NCBI GenBank assembly: GCA_903865935.1
Contig: CAIPLT010000076.1
Span: 1 to 47,801, forward strand
DNA: 47,801 bases
Reading direction: 5' to 3'
Source of the DNA: Caldifarciminota bacterium
GTDB taxonomy: Bacteria > Hydrothermota > Tepidihabitantia > Tepidihabitantales > CAIPLT01
The position numbers were made by a program, and so were the translations under genes. The notes below the pieces were generated by a model, which saw only the letters and a program-made list of their open reading frames with translations, did no database searches and had not been told where the DNA came from. Each line of letters opens with the position of its first letter. Position 1 is the stretch's first letter. Positions 7,190 through 15,645 of the stretch are shown here, in pieces.

Positions 7190-8973
7190 CCCGAATTTTA
7201 GCAACTGATTGTGGCAGTACCACAACTAAAGCAATTTTAATTGAGAAGCAGGAAAATGGCGAATATCGTCTCAAGACCAGAGGTGAAGCACCGACCACGG
7301 TCGAAGCACCATTCGAAGATGTTACCCGCGGAGTTCTTAATTCAATTCGCGAAGTAGAGGAATTATCAGGAAAGACAATTCTTGACAATGAAGCAATCAT
7401 TAAACCCAAAAAGAGCGATGAAGAAGGTGTTGATATTTATATTTCAACGTCGTCGGCCGGCGGCGGTTTGCAGATGATGGTTGCGGGTGTTGTACTAACA
7501 ATGACCGGTGAAAGTGCAGCTCGTGCTGCATTGGGCGCGGGCGCGATTGTGATGGATGTGATTGCTTCGAATGACGGTCGTTTACCGCATGAGAAAATTG
7601 AGCGCATCCGAAACCTCAGACCGGATATGATTTTACTCTCGGGCGGTGTTGATGGCGGTACAATATCACACGTAGTCGAATTGGCTGAGTTAATACGAGC
7701 GGCTGACCCACAACCGAGATTTGGCACTGGTTACAGCTTGCCGGTTATCTATGCTGGAAACAAAGATGCGAGAGATTTAATCTTAAAAACTCTGCAGGAT
7801 AAATGTGCATTAGTGATTGTCGAAAATCTCAGACCGGTGCTGGAGCGGGAAAACCTCTTACCCGCAAGACATCGAATTCATGATTTATTTATGGAACACG
7901 TGATGGCGCACGCGCCAGGATACAAGAAACTTATGGGATGGACCGACGTGCCGATTATGCCGACACCAGCTGCAGTCGGACTGCTCATCGAAAACCTTGG
8001 CAAAACAGAGGGGATTGATGTACTGGGTGTTGATATTGGTGGTGCAACTACTGACGTATTCTCGGTATTTTCCGGAATATTCAACCGGACCGTCAGTGCT
8101 AATTTAGGCATGTCTTACAGTATATCGAATGTTTTAGCCGAAGCAAAAGAAGAAAATATCATGCGCTGGATTCCATTTGAAATTCCAGTCACTGACGTTA
8201 GAAATCGTATTCGTAACAAGATGATTCGACCGACAACCATTCCATCAACCCTGGAAGATTTGAAGATTGAACATGCGATTGCCCGTGAAGCCTTGCGTCT
8301 AGCATTGGAGCAGCACAAATCAATGGCAGTCGGTTTAAAAGGTGTTCAGCAGGAAAGAACCATATCCGATGCATTTTCACAGACGTTATCCGGTGAAACA
8401 TTAGTCAATATGATGAGTCTTAATATGGTTATTGGTTCGGGCGGTATTTTATCACACGCGCCGCGAAGAGTTCAGTCGGCATTGATGATGATTGATGCAT
8501 TCCTGCCTGAAGGCGTTACCCGTTTAGCGGTTGACAGCATATTTATGATGCCGCATCTTGGAGTTTTGACTGAAGTTCATCCTAAAGCAGCTTACGAGGT
8601 ATTCGAGAAAGATTGTTTAGTAAAACTCGGTACCTGTATTGCTCCGGTTGGTGTAAGTAAACCAGGCACCAAATGCGTATCAGTAAAGTTAACAAAGTTG
8701 AATGGCGAGGTTATCGAAACATCACTAAATTATGGCGACATCACACTAATACCATTAGTAGGCATACAGCATAAAGCATTCATCCGACCAGAAAAGAATT
8801 TCGATGTTGGCGCGGGTCGCGGTAAGGAACTAGATACTGAAATCGAGGGTGGTATAGTTGGTTTAATTATTGATTGTCGAGGTCGAAGACCATTTGTTAT
8901 ACCGCAAGATCCAAAACAGAGAATTGAGTTTCTACAAAAGACCGCAAAAGTGCTTAATGCCTACGCGGAGTAG
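7171..8973 (+). CDS. GlmL/MutL-like ASKHA-superfamily protein
   Basis: The 600-aa protein matches the MutL family named after the gene next to glutamate (methylaspartate) mutase, thought to be a reactivating or accessory ATPase for B12 mutases. It has two actin-fold phosphate motifs: ATDCGSTTTKAIL near residues 9-21 and GVDIGGATTDVFSVF near 285-299. The blocks STSSAGGGLQMMVAGVV, ILLSGGVDGGT and VVIGSGG-like segments are also family-typical. The mutase subunits (GlmE/GlmS) are not in the window; instead the gene follows gcvPB and a small unknown gene, and serS follows 5 nt later. It should not be confused with the mismatch repair MutL. The real partner is open. Confidence 0.85.
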   Translation: MQKEAITRILATDCGSTTTKAILIEKQENGEYRLKTRGEAPTTVEAPFEDVTRGVLNSIREVEELSGKTILDNEAIIKPKKSDEEGVDIYISTSSAGGGLQMMVAGVVLTMTGESAARAALGAGAIVMDVIASNDGRLPHEKIERIRNLRPDMILLSGGVDGGTISHVVELAELIRAADPQPRFGTGYSLPVIYAGNKDARDLILKTLQDKCALVIVENLRPVLERENLLPARHRIHDLFMEHVMAHAPGYKKLMGWTDVPIMPTPAAVGLLIENLGKTEGIDVLGVDIGGATTDVFSVFSGIFNRTVSANLGMSYSISNVLAEAKEENIMRWIPFEIPVTDVRNRIRNKMIRPTTIPSTLEDLKIEHAIAREALRLALEQHKSMAVGLKGVQQERTISDAFSQTLSGETLVNMMSLNMVIGSGGILSHAPRRVQSALMMIDAFLPEGVTRLAVDSIFMMPHLGVLTEVHPKAAYEVFEKDCLVKLGTCIAPVGVSKPGTKCVSVKLTKLNGEVIETSLNYGDITLIPLVGIQHKAFIRPEKNFDVGAGRGKELDTEIEGGIVGLIIDCRGRRPFVIPQDPKQRIEFLQKTAKVLNAYAE

Positions 8974-8978
8974 TATTT

Positions 8979-10229
8979 ATGGATCTAAAATTTATACGTA
9001 ATAATCCTGATTTGGCTAGAGAAATGCTGACTCGCCGTAACGAGGCGGTATCAGTTGATGAAATCTTAAGCATTGATGAAAAACGGCGTTCTTTAATCCA
9101 GATAAAAGACCAGATGCGAATGGAGCATCGGCAGATGTCGGAAAAAGTTGCGGAATTGAAGAAGAACAAGCAGGAGTCAGGCAATCTGATTAATGAAGCA
9201 AAAGAGATGGGTCAGAAAATAAAGGATATTGAAACACAGCTGGCAGAAATTGAGAATGACTTGGAAAACCGTACCAAATATCTGCCCAATTATATTCACG
9301 AGTCAGTAACCAATGAAGATACAGTTGTTGCAACCTGGGGTGAAAAGCCGAACTTTAATTTCACACCATTAGCGCACTGGGACTTGGCTGAAGCTTTACA
9401 GATTCTTGATTTCAAAGCGGCATCAAAACTCTCGGGTTCGCGGTTTGTTCTGTTCCGAGGACTTGGTGCACAATTAGAAAGGGCGTTAATTAATTTCTGT
9501 TTAGACCTGCACATAAAAAAACATGGTTATATAGAAATTAGCCCGCCGATTCTGAATCTAGAAGAATGTTTTTATACAACCGGTTCTCTGCCAAAATCGA
9601 GCGAGGAGATGTATAAGTGTGCAGAAGACCCGTATTATCTGATTCCAACCGCCGAAGTGCCATTGGTGAACTTGCACCGCAATGATTGTATCAATGAGGA
9701 CAATTTACCATTGTACTATACTGCTTATACTCCATGTTTTCGTCGTGAAGCCGGTTCTTATGGAAAAGATGTTCGCGGGATGATAAGGATTCACCAATTT
9801 GATAAAGTTGAGCTGGTGAAATTTACCCGACCAGAAAATTCTTATGAAGAAATGGAAAAGATGCGTAAAGATATTGAAGAGATAATGCAGTTACTCAATA
9901 TTCCGTATCAGGTTAAGCGTCTGGCAGCAAGCGAAATGGCATTTCAGTCAGCTAAAACATATGATATTGATGCTTGGTCAGCAGGTGTTGGAGGTTGGCT
10001 GGAAGTTTCATCAATATCGAACTGCGAAAGTTTTCAGGCAAAACGGGGCAATATCCGCATGCGTCGCAAAAGCGGCGAGCTGGAATATGTACATATAATG
10101 AATGGATCAGGTCTTGCTTTTCCAAGAATCTTTGTTGCCCTGATTGAAAATAATCAGCAGAAAGACGGCAGTGTTATTATACCAGAGGTGCTTAGACCGT
10201 ATATGGGCGGTTTAAGTAAAATCGGATAA
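8979..10229 (+). CDS. serS: Seryl-tRNA synthetase
   Basis: SerRS charges tRNA-Ser (and tRNA-Sec where present). The 416-aa protein has the N-terminal tRNA-binding coiled-coil (about 30-100), class II motif 2 CFRREAGSYGKDVRGMIRIHQF (about 253-274) and motif 3 GSGLAFPRIFVALIENNQQ (about 376-394). Motif 3 is slightly unusual, since the common form is GSGLAVGR. TAEVPL and the conserved C-terminal VLRPYMGG are present. It starts 5 nt after the GlmL/MutL-like gene. The neighbouring glycine cleavage genes act in one-carbon and serine/glycine metabolism, so a serine theme is possible, though colocalisation may be accidental. Confidence 0.95.
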   Translation: MDLKFIRNNPDLAREMLTRRNEAVSVDEILSIDEKRRSLIQIKDQMRMEHRQMSEKVAELKKNKQESGNLINEAKEMGQKIKDIETQLAEIENDLENRTKYLPNYIHESVTNEDTVVATWGEKPNFNFTPLAHWDLAEALQILDFKAASKLSGSRFVLFRGLGAQLERALINFCLDLHIKKHGYIEISPPILNLEECFYTTGSLPKSSEEMYKCAEDPYYLIPTAEVPLVNLHRNDCINEDNLPLYYTAYTPCFRREAGSYGKDVRGMIRIHQFDKVELVKFTRPENSYEEMEKMRKDIEEIMQLLNIPYQVKRLAASEMAFQSAKTYDIDAWSAGVGGWLEVSSISNCESFQAKRGNIRMRRKSGELEYVHIMNGSGLAFPRIFVALIENNQQKDGSVIIPEVLRPYMGGLSKIG

Positions 10230-10253
10230 ATAATTCAAATATCAAAAATCAAA

Positions 10254-10838
10254 ATGACATATCAAAATATTAAAAAGAAAATTATTGAGTTGGGCACGTT
10301 TCTTTTTGATAATGGATATATTGTCGCGACCGATGGAAATATCAGTGCTCGGTTGAATTCTAAAGAAATTCTGATTACGCGGACAGGGGTATGTAAAGGA
10401 GAATTAAAAATAGGGGATATTGTTAGGTTGGAAATTAGGGATTTGAGATCAGGGATTGGAAATTTACGGGTCAAACCATCGTCCGAATATCGTTTTCATC
10501 TAGCAATTTATCAGAATCGACTAGATGTTAATGCGGTTATTCACGCGCATCCTCCTTATTCAACAACATTTGCGGTATTGGGCAGGAAATTAGACACTAA
10601 ATTATTGACCGAAACCGAAGCAACGCTCGGAAAAATAAAGCAGGTTGGATATTTTACGCCGGGCAGTTTAGAATTAGCAAAAACAGTTGGACAAGCATCA
10701 GTTCAGCATAATATAATGATTTTAGCGCATCATGGGGTTGTTGTTTGTGGTAAAGATCTAACCGAAGCGATGTATCGGTTAGAGCGGTTGGAATTTCTTT
10801 CAAAAGTTACACTGTTAGTATCATTGATAAAATCTTGA
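10254..10838 (+). CDS. Class II aldolase/adducin family protein
   Basis: A 194-aa class II (zinc) aldolase-fold protein of the FucA/AraD type. The metal ligands are visible: the HAH pair in VIHAHPPYSTTFAV (about 95-108) and a later His in LAHHGVVVCGKDLTEA (about 158-173). The catalytic glutamate is probably in KPSSEYRFHLAIYQ (about 78). The N-terminal GNISARLNSKEILITRTG is the usual substrate loop. Possible activities include fuculose-, ribulose- or methylthioribulose-phosphate aldolase or dehydratase; the sequence alone does not decide. It follows serS by 24 nt and ends the plus-strand block. Confidence 0.88.
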   Translation: MTYQNIKKKIIELGTFLFDNGYIVATDGNISARLNSKEILITRTGVCKGELKIGDIVRLEIRDLRSGIGNLRVKPSSEYRFHLAIYQNRLDVNAVIHAHPPYSTTFAVLGRKLDTKLLTETEATLGKIKQVGYFTPGSLELAKTVGQASVQHNIMILAHHGVVVCGKDLTEAMYRLERLEFLSKVTLLVSLIKS

Positions 10839-11365
10839 CCACACGGTTACACAGATTTTCACAAGATTTTTTATATAGGAACACCGAGTCGGACCATTTT
10901 GAGTTCTTTATAATATTTTTTCTGTGTTAATCTTGTGAAATCTCATAGTTTCGTTTCTTATTTTAAATTTCGAATTAATTCCGAATTGAGTGGTTTATTC
11001 ACTGATAAACCCCATGAATGATTTTCTGTTCAATAACTTGAAATATCTTCTATAATACTCCTTTATATAATTCGTAATAAATTTATATATTGATAGGGGA
11101 GTAACATCTACGATAAATTGGTTGATTTATTTAATGTTATATGTTGAATAGATAGGTTAATCAATCCAAAAAAACAAACGCATAACTGCTTTCTTTATCG
11201 AATTTATACCCGATGGATGGAATACTATCCCTCGCTGAAGGGAATTATTAATTAACAATATGGAATATATAGCGTTAGATAAAAATTTCGCTTAATTTTA
11301 TATTATATTGACAGTATAACTTTAAAGATATTGGAAAAACTACCTATAGTTCCGTACCTATGAGT
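10839..11365. other. Long intergenic region with inverted repeat
   Basis: This is 527 nt between two convergent genes and contains no supported ORF. Near its left end is an inverted repeat, AGATTTTCACAAGATT (10853-10868) against AATCTTGTGAAATCT (10929-10943), enclosing about 60 nt and resembling degenerate 'ACACAGATT' intergenic repeats. The remainder is very AT-rich. A short hairpin TCCCT/AGGGA is at about 11227-11242. TTGACA near 11310 has no good -10 partner or downstream gene. Confidence 0.45.
10853..10943. repeat. Inverted-repeat element in intergenic region
   Basis: The arms AGATTTTCACAAGATT and AATCTTGTGAAATCT are complementary except for one A deletion, and they enclose about 60 nt. 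The element lies just after the aldolase stop (10838) and may act as a terminator-like hairpin or be a miniature repeat. No second full copy was seen in the window. Confidence 0.45.
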
Positions 11366-12322
11366 TTATTTGACTTCTTCTGACCATTTGCCACAGCGAT
11401 CACCATAGCGGTCAATGATTTGGTCTTGACGGAATGTTTCAATCACTTCACAACTATTAGGACAGTCTTTGCATTCAAATGCCTTGGTGATGAATTTAGT
11501 ATTTGCAGTCTCGAAACCAGCAAACTTAGTTATCTTACTATCATTAATATATTCCTGAGCCAGCATTGCCGCACCGATTGCGCCCATCACCAAAAAGTTC
11601 TCAGGAATCACAACTTGTTGTTCTAATGCACGTTCAAAGGCGGTTTTGACACCTATATTAGCTGCGACTCCACCCTGAAATAGAATTAATGGTTTTATAT
11701 CTTTACCTTTAGCAACCGTATTAAGATAATTTCTGACAATCGCATCGCACAAACCGCGAATAATATCTTCAGTTGTTATACCCATCTGTGCCTTGTGCAC
11801 CATATCACTTTCAGCAAAGACTGTGCAACGCCCGGCAATCGTCACACCGAATTTGGCGTTCAATGCATATTTGCCAAACTCTTCAATCGGTATGCCAAGA
11901 CGGGTTGCCTGATGCTCTAAAAATGAACCAGTGCCGGCAGCGCAGACATTATTCATCGCAAAATCAATCGGTATGCCGTCGCGTAAAATGATTATTTTTG
12001 AATCCTGCCCACCAACCTCAATAATAGTTCGGACATCAGGATAATAATAAGAAGATGCGACAGCATGGGCAATAATTTCATTCTTTACAATGTCAGCTCC
12101 GAGCATCACACCAGCAAGACGGCGCGCTGAACCGGTTGTGCCGGCACCGATAATTTTTGTGTGATTGGACTGGTTCTGTAATTCTTTTAACAGTCCCTTA
12201 ATCGCCTCAACTGGTTTACCCTGAGTCCGGTGATAGGCGCTGGCAATTACTTTATAATCCTTGCTCAGGACAACCCCTTTTGTTGAAATCGAACCGACAT
12301 CTATACCTAAATAAGCTTCCAT
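11366..12322 (-). CDS. HgdC/BadF-type 2-hydroxyacyl-CoA dehydratase activase
   Basis: A 318-aa ASKHA ATPase of the BadF/BadG/BcrA/HgdC family, which couples ATP hydrolysis to low-potential electron transfer. GIDVGSISTKGVVL (6-19) is phosphate loop 1 and IEVGGQDSK (101-109) is the second motif. The two cysteines expected to hold the dimer-bridging [4Fe-4S] cluster are C127 (NNVCAAGTGSF) and C166 (IAGRCTVFAES), at the same numbers as in the Acidaminococcus HgdC as I recall it. A C-terminal extension holds further cysteines (CKDCPNSC and DRYGDRCGKW), which is extra to minimal HgdC. It is the last of three minus-strand genes, 1 nt after the DUF2229 gene. Confidence 0.9.
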   Translation of the reverse strand: MEAYLGIDVGSISTKGVVLSKDYKVIASAYHRTQGKPVEAIKGLLKELQNQSNHTKIIGAGTTGSARRLAGVMLGADIVKNEIIAHAVASSYYYPDVRTIIEVGGQDSKIIILRDGIPIDFAMNNVCAAGTGSFLEHQATRLGIPIEEFGKYALNAKFGVTIAGRCTVFAESDMVHKAQMGITTEDIIRGLCDAIVRNYLNTVAKGKDIKPLILFQGGVAANIGVKTAFERALEQQVVIPENFLVMGAIGAAMLAQEYINDSKITKFAGFETANTKFITKAFECKDCPNSCEVIETFRQDQIIDRYGDRCGKWSEEVK

Positions 12323-12323
12323 A

Positions 12324-13421
12324 TTAGTGAGGAGTGAGCAGTGAGGAGCGAGGAACTCTACTCACTGCTTTCTGATTCTTTACTCTCTTAAGTATATCGA
12401 TAAATGCTTCAAGTCTTGTTAAAAGTCCGATCTTTGATGTGTGTTCGTCAATTGATAAAGAGAGAATCGGTACTGAATAATCATCACTCATTTTCTGCAA
12501 TGCTTCAAGTGCGATATTTTCAGGCATGCAGGTAAACGGGAATATATGAATAATGCCATCAACACCGTTTTTAATAAATGTTCGTGCTTCACCGACTGTG
12601 TTCAATGCTTCACCGCCAGGCGATTCTTTCAGATATTTATACGCCCGATGATTGAGTTTGATTCGGTCAAAATCAATATGTAACAGATGTTTTATATGGC
12701 GATATAAACTTCGATTATTCAAAACTAAAACACCCATCTTGCCCAGCTCTTTTTCAATATCGTGGTTAGCGAATGGCTCAAGCATTAAATAAATCTCACC
12801 GACCAGTCCGACCTTTATTATATTTTCTGGTAAATCATCAGCGAAATTAAAAAGCGCCTTGATTTCTTTTCTTGCTTTGCGAATTTGCATAAGGTTTATA
12901 GCATCAGCAATAATTTCCAGAGCGTGTTTTTCGTGTATCGATGCAAGTGTAAAATCGATAACCCGCGCCTGGCGGACTAATTTTCTGAAGTTCTCAATCA
13001 ATCGGCTGTGCGCCAGGAGAAAATTAATAGATTTCATTACACGGGCAGGGGAGACCGAAAAGATTTTAGGCATTTTCTGAAAGATAAATTCAAATGGCGT
13101 GTACTGACTAATCGGATAAAAATCGACATTATTGTCTATCTGTTTGAGAATTGTTTCCTGGATGAAATGATAATAACCAAACCGACATTTTCGAGCACCA
13201 GCCGCCATAAAAAGAGTGTCGGCACCGGCTTCGAGCGCTTCGATAAAATTACCGAGTGTTATTTTGAATGGCAGGCAGATAAGTTCGGGCGAATATTTTG
13301 TACCCAAACTTAATGTTCGTTCCGTCGGCAATGGCGGTAATACAACTTCGGCACCGAGCATCTCTAAGAAATTCTTTAATGCAATTGTATCATAACCAAA
13401 ATAAGGAAATGCTACTTTCAT
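12324..13421 (-). CDS. 2-hydroxyacyl-CoA dehydratase-like (DUF2229) protein A
   Basis: A 365-aa protein of the HGD-D/DUF2229 group, which carries iron-sulfur clusters reduced by HgdC-type activases. Conserved cysteines are C49 in SPELICLPFKITLGNFIEALEAGADT, C79 in GARKCRFGYYHF, and one near 298 in FPFTCMPENIALEAL. The motif SIDEHTSKIGLLTRLEAFIDIL ends the conserved domain. The last 20 or so residues are encoded by a short direct and inverted repeat (12327-12369) and are probably not functional. Its paralogue lies 29 nt upstream and the activase 1 nt downstream, so a three-part complex is likely. No CoA substrate can be assigned. Confidence 0.85.
   Translation of the reverse strand: MKVAFPYFGYDTIALKNFLEMLGAEVVLPPLPTERTLSLGTKYSPELICLPFKITLGNFIEALEAGADTLFMAAGARKCRFGYYHFIQETILKQIDNNVDFYPISQYTPFEFIFQKMPKIFSVSPARVMKSINFLLAHSRLIENFRKLVRQARVIDFTLASIHEKHALEIIADAINLMQIRKARKEIKALFNFADDLPENIIKVGLVGEIYLMLEPFANHDIEKELGKMGVLVLNNRSLYRHIKHLLHIDFDRIKLNHRAYKYLKESPGGEALNTVGEARTFIKNGVDGIIHIFPFTCMPENIALEALQKMSDDYSVPILSLSIDEHTSKIGLLTRLEAFIDILKRVKNQKAVSRVPRSSLLTPH
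12327..12369. repeat. Short direct and inverted repeats at gene 3' end
   Basis: Two 14-bp copies, GTGAGGAGTGAGCA (12327-12340) and GTGAGGAGCGAGGA (12341-12354), differ at two positions. In addition AGCAGTGAG (12337-12345) pairs perfectly with CTCACTGCT (12361-12369). The element supplies the C-terminal codons of the DUF2229 gene A. Similar 'GTGAGGAGTGAG' strings are frequent as intergenic repeats in other genomes. Confidence 0.55.
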
Positions 13422-13450
13422 ATATCACAGATTATACAGATTAACATAAT

Positions 13451-14353
13451 CTATTTAGTGAGATAGGGTTTTGATTGATAATTTCGATTGATGATTTCCG
13501 AGAATGCCTCTATTCTGGTATTAATCCCGGTTTTAGAAGTGTGTTCATCAATAATCAGCTGGAGAAATGGTGTTTTATATTCATTGGCTTGTTTACTCAT
13601 AATTTCACCAATCAGCGAGTCGGGTCCGCATCCAAAAGAAATAATATTACAAATCCCAGCGACTTTATCCGAGTAATATTGAAAGGCATTATATAATTCC
13701 CGTTCATAAACCCAGCGGATATTTTTGGCAAACCCCTTATCGGATTTCAATACCTTATCCGGCAAATCTTCTTTGGTTGCGATATCAAACCCGCAGCTTT
13801 GAAACGAATTAATGATATCTTTGCCAATAAAATCGTCCCAAAGATTATAAAAGTGGCTTAATAATAAAATTCTTTGCTTATGGTCTTCGCTATTCGATAA
13901 CTTTTTATGATGGCTTAAATAAGGGATTGCTCGGTTTAAAGCTTTAATGACTTTTATCGGATTTCCGGTTAGTTTTAAGCCGGTCTGAAAATGGGCAAGC
14001 ATAAAATTGTCTTTGATTTTGGGAGATAAGATTTCACAGGCATTTCCGACCTGAATTTGTGCGATATCAACAATACCAATCATTTTAGGGCAGGTATATA
14101 ACCCGTGATTCAGCTCGACAAAGCGCGGTAAAAATATTGCATCGACCTGGTTTTTTAGAACTTCAATATGACCACAGATAATTTTTACCGGCAGGCAAAT
14201 CTCGCTCGACACGTATTTTAACCCCTGTTCTAAAATCTGTTTATTGGTACTCGGTGAAACTACAATCTCATATCCCAAATTTCGAAAAAAATGTTGCCAA
14301 AATTCACCATAGCGAAAATAAAACAATGCTCTGGGTATTCCGATTTTTATCAT
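13451..14353 (-). CDS. 2-hydroxyacyl-CoA dehydratase-like (DUF2229) protein B
   Basis: A 300-aa paralogue of the downstream gene. From the chosen start, cysteines are C53 in SSEICLPVKIICGH, C60, C88 in HGLYTCPKMIG and one in IISFGCGPDSLIGEI; the C-terminal motif LIIDEHTSKTGINTRIEAFSEII is shared. I chose the ATG at 14353 over a GTG at 14371, because a TTGACA-N16-TACAAT promoter ends at 14359, so the message begins at about the ATG and is leaderless. The MIKIGIPRALFYFRYG start also matches the family N-terminus. With the activase it should form an ATP-driven low-potential reductase system. The classical dehydratase subunits are not in the window. Confidence 0.85.
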   Translation of the reverse strand: MIKIGIPRALFYFRYGEFWQHFFRNLGYEIVVSPSTNKQILEQGLKYVSSEICLPVKIICGHIEVLKNQVDAIFLPRFVELNHGLYTCPKMIGIVDIAQIQVGNACEILSPKIKDNFMLAHFQTGLKLTGNPIKVIKALNRAIPYLSHHKKLSNSEDHKQRILLLSHFYNLWDDFIGKDIINSFQSCGFDIATKEDLPDKVLKSDKGFAKNIRWVYERELYNAFQYYSDKVAGICNIISFGCGPDSLIGEIMSKQANEYKTPFLQLIIDEHTSKTGINTRIEAFSEIINRNYQSKPYLTK

Positions 14354-14358
14354 AGTCA

Positions 14359-14386
14359 ATTGTATAATCACTCAATGAAATGTCAA
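14359..14386 (-). promoter_or_regulatory. Leaderless promoter of dehydratase-like operon
   Basis: On the minus strand TTGACA (14386-14381), a 16-bp spacer, then TACAAT (14364-14359). The ATG at 14353 follows after 5 nt, so the transcript should start at the start codon. It is divergent from the pilT promoter, with 13 bp between the two -35 boxes. Confidence 0.7.
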
Positions 14387-14399
14387 TATAATATTTGTC

Positions 14400-14427
14400 T
14401 TGACATAATAGTATGTGATTATATAAT
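14400..14427 (+). promoter_or_regulatory. Consensus promoter of pilT operon
   Basis: TTGACA (14400-14405), 16-bp spacer, TATAAT (14422-14427). Both hexamers are perfect consensus. The expected start is near 14434, giving a leader of about 47 nt without a clear Shine-Dalgarno before the pilT ATG at 14481. Confidence 0.75.
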
Positions 14428-14480
14428 ATGCGAAGACTATTTTGTGATAAGATTTTGGTAAATTAATTTAATTAATAACA

Positions 14481-15599
14481 ATGCGAAGCAAAGAAGAGGA
14501 ATATTTCGAACAACTGCTTGGTGAGTGTGTTCGTCGAAATGCCTCTGATTTACATCTGACCGTTGGTCTCCCTCCAGTCTTACGAATCGATGGTGTCTTA
14601 AAACCGATTGACCAAACCGAAGTTCTTAATGCTGAATTCACAAACAAGATCAAAGATATTACAATTGAACACGCACCCCAAATAAAGCACTTGATAACCG
14701 AAGACGGGGGGGCGGATTTTAGTTTGAGTTTTAAGGACGTGGCTCGCTTTCGAGTAGCGATTTATCGCCAAAAGGGTTGCTATGGCCTAGCGTTACGTCT
14801 CATCCCTAATAACATTTTACCCTTTGAGGACGTTGGTTTCTTACAGAGTCATGTTCCCCGTATCAAAAATCTATTGGATCGCCCGCATGGCTTAATACTT
14901 GTGACCGGACCGACCGGGTCAGGAAAAACTACAACGCAGGCGACATTTGTTGATTATATTTTAGAAAGCCCGCGACATGTACTGACGATTGAAGACCCGA
15001 TTGAGTTTGTCCATGGCCATAAGAATGGTCTTATTACACAGCGTGAAGTAGGAGTTGATGTGCCGTCCTTTCGCGAAGCAATTATGAAAGGTTTACGTTC
15101 GAATCCCAATGTCATTTTAGTCGCGGAAATCCGAGATGTCGCGACGGCAGAAGCGACAATTTGGGCAGCGGAATCCGGACATTTAGTCATCGGAACTCTT
15201 CATACTACCAATGCATCGGAAACAGTTACCCGATTTATTGATGTTTTCCCGCCGGAAATTCGCGACCAGATCCGCATTCAATTTTCAATATCTTTGTTGG
15301 CAATTTTTGCTCAGCGGCTTTTACCCCGTGCAACTGGCAAGGGACGAGTTGGAGTTTTTGAAATAATGATGGCAACGCCAGCCGTGCGCAATCTAATCCG
15401 AGAACGAAAAATCGAACACTTACCTTCAGCCATTCAGTCTTCGATTGCCGAAGGCAGCTGCACTTTTGACAGCGCACTTGCCGAACTATATCGTGCCGGA
15501 AAAATTACCTTTGAAATGGCGTTAATGAACGCGTTTGACCCGCGCGCCCTGAGAGAATTGGTTGAATTTGGCATTAAAAGCCGATACGCGCATAGATAA
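14481..15599 (+). CDS. pilT: PilT-type twitching motility ATPase
   Basis: PilT is the hexameric retraction ATPase of type IV pili. The 372-aa protein shows the N-terminal ASDLHLTVGLPPVLRIDG domain (21-38), Walker A GPTGSGKTTT (143-152), the Asp box with IEDPIEFVH, Walker B/His box AEIRDVATAEATIWAAESGHLVIGTLHTTNA, and the PilT-type AVRNLIRERKIEHL motif near the C-terminus. The length is normal. No other pilus gene is in the window, so it may serve a pilus encoded elsewhere, or a paralogous PilU/PilT2 role. It leads a plus-strand series pilT-plsY-gpsA-merR-slipin. Confidence 0.93.
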   Translation: MRSKEEEYFEQLLGECVRRNASDLHLTVGLPPVLRIDGVLKPIDQTEVLNAEFTNKIKDITIEHAPQIKHLITEDGGADFSLSFKDVARFRVAIYRQKGCYGLALRLIPNNILPFEDVGFLQSHVPRIKNLLDRPHGLILVTGPTGSGKTTTQATFVDYILESPRHVLTIEDPIEFVHGHKNGLITQREVGVDVPSFREAIMKGLRSNPNVILVAEIRDVATAEATIWAAESGHLVIGTLHTTNASETVTRFIDVFPPEIRDQIRIQFSISLLAIFAQRLLPRATGKGRVGVFEIMMATPAVRNLIRERKIEHLPSAIQSSIAEGSCTFDSALAELYRAGKITFEMALMNAFDPRALRELVEFGIKSRYAHR

Positions 15600-15645
15600 T
15601 TATAACAAGAAAACAATATTCCATTTTGATTAAGTATATTACCAG

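Noticed and set aside
11300..11345. TTGACA near 11310 as a promoter
   Set aside because: No -10 hexamer at 15-19 bp and no plus-strand gene downstream.
14354..14371. GTG start at 14371 for DUF2229 protein B
   Set aside because: It lies upstream of the -10 box of the only visible promoter, so it would not be transcribed; the ATG at 14353 also fits the family N-terminus.
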